Under the pieces are notes generated by a model. It saw only the letters and a program-made list of their open reading frames with translations, was not told the DNA's origin and ran no database searches. Both the position numbers and the translations under genes were made by a program. Below are positions 6,736 through 8,343 of a stretch of 8,343 nt of DNA, in pieces (the stretch's first letter is position 1; each line of letters opens with the position of its first letter). Origin of the DNA: Oscillospiraceae bacterium (lineage in GTDB: Bacteria; Bacillota; Clostridia; Oscillospirales; Acutalibacteraceae); NCBI GenBank assembly GCA_019417045.1, contig DXWE01000017.1:7251-15593 (forward strand), written 5' to 3'.

Positions 6736-7161
6736 ATGACCACAAAGCAACAGGCGCAGATGTTGGCGGACAAGGGGCTTCGGCCCACACCGCAGCGGCT
6801 CGCCGTATATGATTACCTGCTTGGTCATCCCACCCACCCGACGGTGGACACGATCTACCAGGCGCTGCTCGAGCAGTACCCCACCTTTTCCCGCACTACG
6901 ATTTACAATTCCGTCAAGGCGCTGTGCGGGGCGGGGCTGATCCGGCTGGTGGGGATCGACCCGGAGGAGCAGCGGTTCGACGGCAATCCGCAGGACCACG
7001 GGCACTTTCAATGCAGCCGCTGCGGCCGGATTCTGGATTTCCCGCTGCCGGAGGAGTTTTTGCGGGACCTCTGCCCGCCGGGCTGCGAGGCCACGATCCA
7101 GGACGTATTTCTGCACGGCCTGTGCCCGGCCTGTGCCTCTCAGACACACGCAAAACCATAG
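6736..7161 (+). CDS. perR: Fur-family transcriptional regulator, PerR-like peroxide sensor
   Basis: A 141-residue cytoplasmic repressor of the Fur family. PerR proteins sense peroxide by metal-catalysed oxidation of histidines and then release peroxide-defence genes. The winged-helix part includes RPTPQRLAVYDYL (16-28) and the recognition-helix region SRTTIYNSVKAL (52-63). Regulatory-metal ligands of B. subtilis PerR appear conserved as His34, Asp82, His88, His90 and Asp101; the Asp at the last position (ILDF) favours PerR over Fur, which usually has Glu there. The structural zinc site is C93-x2-C96 and C130-x2-C133. ATG 6736 is chosen for GGAGG 6 bases upstream; an in-frame TTG at 6712 lacks such a site. 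It is probably co-transcribed with the rubrerythrin gene 49 bp downstream and autoregulated through the operator at 6687-6705. Zur is the main alternative. Confidence 0.85.
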   Translation: MTTKQQAQMLADKGLRPTPQRLAVYDYLLGHPTHPTVDTIYQALLEQYPTFSRTTIYNSVKALCGAGLIRLVGIDPEEQRFDGNPQDHGHFQCSRCGRILDFPLPEEFLRDLCPPGCEATIQDVFLHGLCPACASQTHAKP

Positions 7162-7184
7162 CGGTAAGCTATGAGGAATATTCC
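7157..7184 (+). other. Small hairpin plus 10-bp palindrome between perR and rubrerythrin
   Basis: CATAGC-GGTAA-GCTATG (7157-7173) forms a perfect 6-bp stem over the perR stop codon, followed directly by the perfect palindrome GGAATATTCC (7175-7184). There is no T-run after it, so it is not a good terminator. It could affect transcript processing or be incidental. No separate promoter for the rubrerythrin gene was seen here. Confidence 0.35.
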
Positions 7185-7210
7185 AAACAGTATTAAAGGA
7201 GGAAACCATT

Positions 7211-7795
7211 ATGAAAAAATTTGTATGTCCCGCCTGCGGGTATGTCCACACCGGTGACGAGCCCCCGGCAGTCTGCCCGATCTGCGGCGTGCCCGGCTCG
7301 AAGTTTTTGGACATGGGCGAAGTGGAGGCGGCTCCCGCCGCCGCGCCGGCTGAAAAGAAGGCGGACGGCCGCGTGTGGGCGGACGAGCACCGCGTGGGCG
7401 TTGCCAAGGGTGTCGATCCGGAAGTGGTCGAGATGCTGCGCTCCAACTTCAACGGCGAGTGCAGCGAAGTGGGCATGTATCTCGCGATGAGCCGCCAGGC
7501 CGAGCGCGACGGGTATCCGGAGGTCGCGGAGGCGTATAAGCGGTATGCGTTTGAAGAGGCGGAGCACGCGGCGAAATTTGCCGAGCTGCTCGGCGAGGTC
7601 CTCACGGACGACACCAAGACGAACCTGCAGATGCGGGTGGACGCCGAGTGCGGCGCGACCGAGGGCAAGATGGTGCTCGCCAGGCGGGCGAAGGAGCTCG
7701 GGTACGACGCGATCCATGACACGGTGCACGAGATGGCAAAGGACGAGGCCCGCCACGGCAAGGGCTTCCTGGGCCTGCTCAACCGGTATTTCTAA
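7211..7795 (+). CDS. Reverse rubrerythrin (rubredoxin domain first, then ferritin-like di-iron domain)
   Basis: A 194-residue non-haem iron protein that reduces hydrogen peroxide (and oxygen in characterised clostridial relatives) with electrons passed through a rubredoxin-type iron centre. The rubredoxin module is at the N-terminus with Cys6, Cys9, Cys22 and Cys25 (CPACGY and CPICG), the reverse of classical rubrerythrin. An Ala/Pro/Lys-rich linker (37-51) leads to a four-helix ferritin-like domain whose di-iron ligands appear in GECSE (82-86), EEAEH (115-119), AECGATE (145-151) and DEARH (178-182). AGGAGG lies 8 bases before the ATG. It sits 49 bp after perR, in keeping with rubrerythrins being typical PerR targets in clostridia, so it is probably induced by peroxide through the operator upstream of perR. 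Function is well supported; the gene symbol varies between species and is left blank. Confidence 0.93.
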   Translation: MKKFVCPACGYVHTGDEPPAVCPICGVPGSKFLDMGEVEAAPAAAPAEKKADGRVWADEHRVGVAKGVDPEVVEMLRSNFNGECSEVGMYLAMSRQAERDGYPEVAEAYKRYAFEEAEHAAKFAELLGEVLTDDTKTNLQMRVDAECGATEGKMVLARRAKELGYDAIHDTVHEMAKDEARHGKGFLGLLNRYF

Positions 7796-7825
7796 GCTCT
7801 CTTTCCTGTTTTTCTTCTCTGTCTC

Positions 7826-7876
7826 CCCGGCCGGACGATGCCGCCGGCAATCCCCTGTTCTGGCCGTCCGGCCGGG
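7826..7876 (+). terminator. Large hairpin after the perR-rubrerythrin operon
   Basis: A perfect 12-bp stem CCCGGCCGGACG / CGTCCGGCCGGG encloses a 27-nt loop that can itself form TGCCG-C-CGGCA. It starts 31 bp past the rubrerythrin stop, after a pyrimidine-rich stretch (7797-7828). The downstream T-tracts (TTTT at 7892 and TTTTT at 7897) are not immediate, so it may be a terminator or a transcript-stabilising structure. Confidence 0.5.
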
Positions 7877-7925
7877 AAGACCCCTCTGATTTTGCTTTTT
7901 CCCATTTCCCTCCTAAATAGAGTAC

Positions 7926-7970
7926 ACAAAGGCCGGCGCCTTCCCTTCCGGGAAGAGCGCCGGCCTTTGT
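7926..7970 (-). terminator. Strong, possibly bidirectional terminator between convergent genes
   Basis: A perfect 14-bp stem ACAAAGGCCGGCGC / GCGCCGGCCTTTGT continues, past one bulged A, into CTTCCC-TTCC-GGGAAG, giving about 20 bp of pairing. Both strands end in CCTTTGT, so it could stop transcription from trmFO and residual read-through from rubrerythrin. The remaining 7971-8063 shows no gene. Confidence 0.65.
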
Positions 7971-8063
7971 CGTCGGATAGCAGACGAAAGGGATGGCTCC
8001 GGAGAAAGGCCCCCCGCGATCCGCCCCAAGCGCCGCCCGGGACACGGGTTTGCCGCAGGCCCG

Positions 8064-8343
8064 TCAGGCGCCGGTATACGGGGCCAGGGCCCGCAGCGCG
8101 CGTTCGCTCAGCGCGGCATACCGCTCCCGTTTGTCCCGGATGGGCGTCTTTAGCGGCGGCAGGATCCCGAAATTCGCGCCCATGGGCTGAAAATCCGTGA
8201 CCGCCGGATCGCTGATATAGCCGCCAAGCGCCCCGAGCATGGTCTCGCGGGGCAGCGTGAGCGGCTGCCTGCCGGCCGCGATCCGCGCCGGGCTGATCCC
8301 GGCGCTTGCGCACGCGGAGTACGCCCGGTTCGGCGTGATGCAC
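8064..8343 (-). CDS. trmFO: TrmFO, folate/FAD-dependent tRNA (uracil-54-C5)-methyltransferase, C-terminal fragment
   Basis: The last 92 residues of a minus-strand gene that enters from the right edge; stop TGA at 8066-8064. TrmFO uses methylenetetrahydrofolate and FADH2 to make ribothymidine (m5U54) in tRNA, mainly in Firmicutes and other bacteria lacking TrmA for this step. Recognition rests on the C-terminal blocks ARIAAGRQPLTLPRETMLG, then GGYISDPAVTDFQPMGANFG, LPPL and IRDKRERYAALSERAL, which follow the family order. The first visible residues, ITPNRAYSACASAGISPAR, lie where the highly conserved FAD-binding GVEGYxESAASG segment is expected and match it poorly, appearing about four residues shorter; neither of the other two frames restores it. 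The enzyme may be divergent, degraded, or affected by a sequence error. Convergent to rubrerythrin, with a terminator at 7926-7970. Confidence 0.82.
   Translation of the reverse strand, partial: CITPNRAYSACASAGISPARIAAGRQPLTLPRETMLGALGGYISDPAVTDFQPMGANFGILPPLKTPIRDKRERYAALSERALRALAPYTGA

Noticed and set aside
6700..7782. A 360-codon minus-strand frame opposite perR and rubrerythrin
   Set aside because: Shadow of two clearly recognisable plus-strand genes; no ribosome binding site or family features.
7792..8343. A 183-codon minus-strand frame covering the right edge
   Set aside because: It is out of frame with the TrmFO homology that ends at 8064 and passes through two hairpins; its peptide is Arg/Gly/Ala-rich shadow sequence.

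Overview
The window looks like chromosome from a GC-rich Firmicute, most likely an anaerobic clostridium of the Oscillospiraceae type. This is inferred from strong purine-rich ribosome binding sites (GGAGG type), sigma-A-like promoters, a second EF-G-like GTPase, the folate-dependent tRNA methyltransferase TrmFO, and a PerR-like regulator next to a rubredoxin-first ('reverse') rubrerythrin. Coding DNA is very GC-rich, while promoters are sharply AT-rich. No mobile element, CRISPR array, tRNA or rRNA was seen.

Layout. (1) 1-588, minus: N-terminal 196 residues of the K+ sensor kinase KdpD, running off the left edge. (2) 589-903: intergenic region and probable kdpD leader. It holds nine degenerate 17-18 bp tandem repeats whose RNA reads (C)A(m)AGGGA(U/C)G, an 11-bp-spaced direct repeat resembling an OmpR/PhoB-family operator, and the terminator of the next gene. 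(3) 904-2976, minus: EF-G-like GTPase with a TTG start and two candidate promoters upstream. (4) 3184-6541, minus: two-gene operon of rlmB (23S rRNA 2'-O-methyltransferase) and, 19 bp downstream, an 850-residue membrane protein. The latter keeps the layout of a P1B-type ATPase but has lost the catalytic motifs, and carries a ~290-residue disordered N-terminus. It ends at a strong terminator. (5) 6542-6735: divergent promoter region serving rlmB and perR, with a Fur/PerR-type 9-1-9 palindrome over the perR transcription start. (6) 6736-7795, plus: perR and reverse rubrerythrin, a peroxide-defence pair. (7) 7796-8063: convergent intergenic region with two large hairpins. (8) 8064-8343, minus: C-terminal 92 residues of TrmFO, with an unusual sequence where the family's FAD-binding GVEGY motif is expected.

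The genes fall into potassium/osmotic sensing (kdpD), translation and RNA modification (EF-G-like, rlmB, trmFO) and oxidative-stress defence (perR, rubrerythrin). The most interesting items are the pseudo-P-type ATPase coupled to rlmB and the CsrA-site-like repeat array in the kdpD leader. Both functional readings are inferences from sequence alone.
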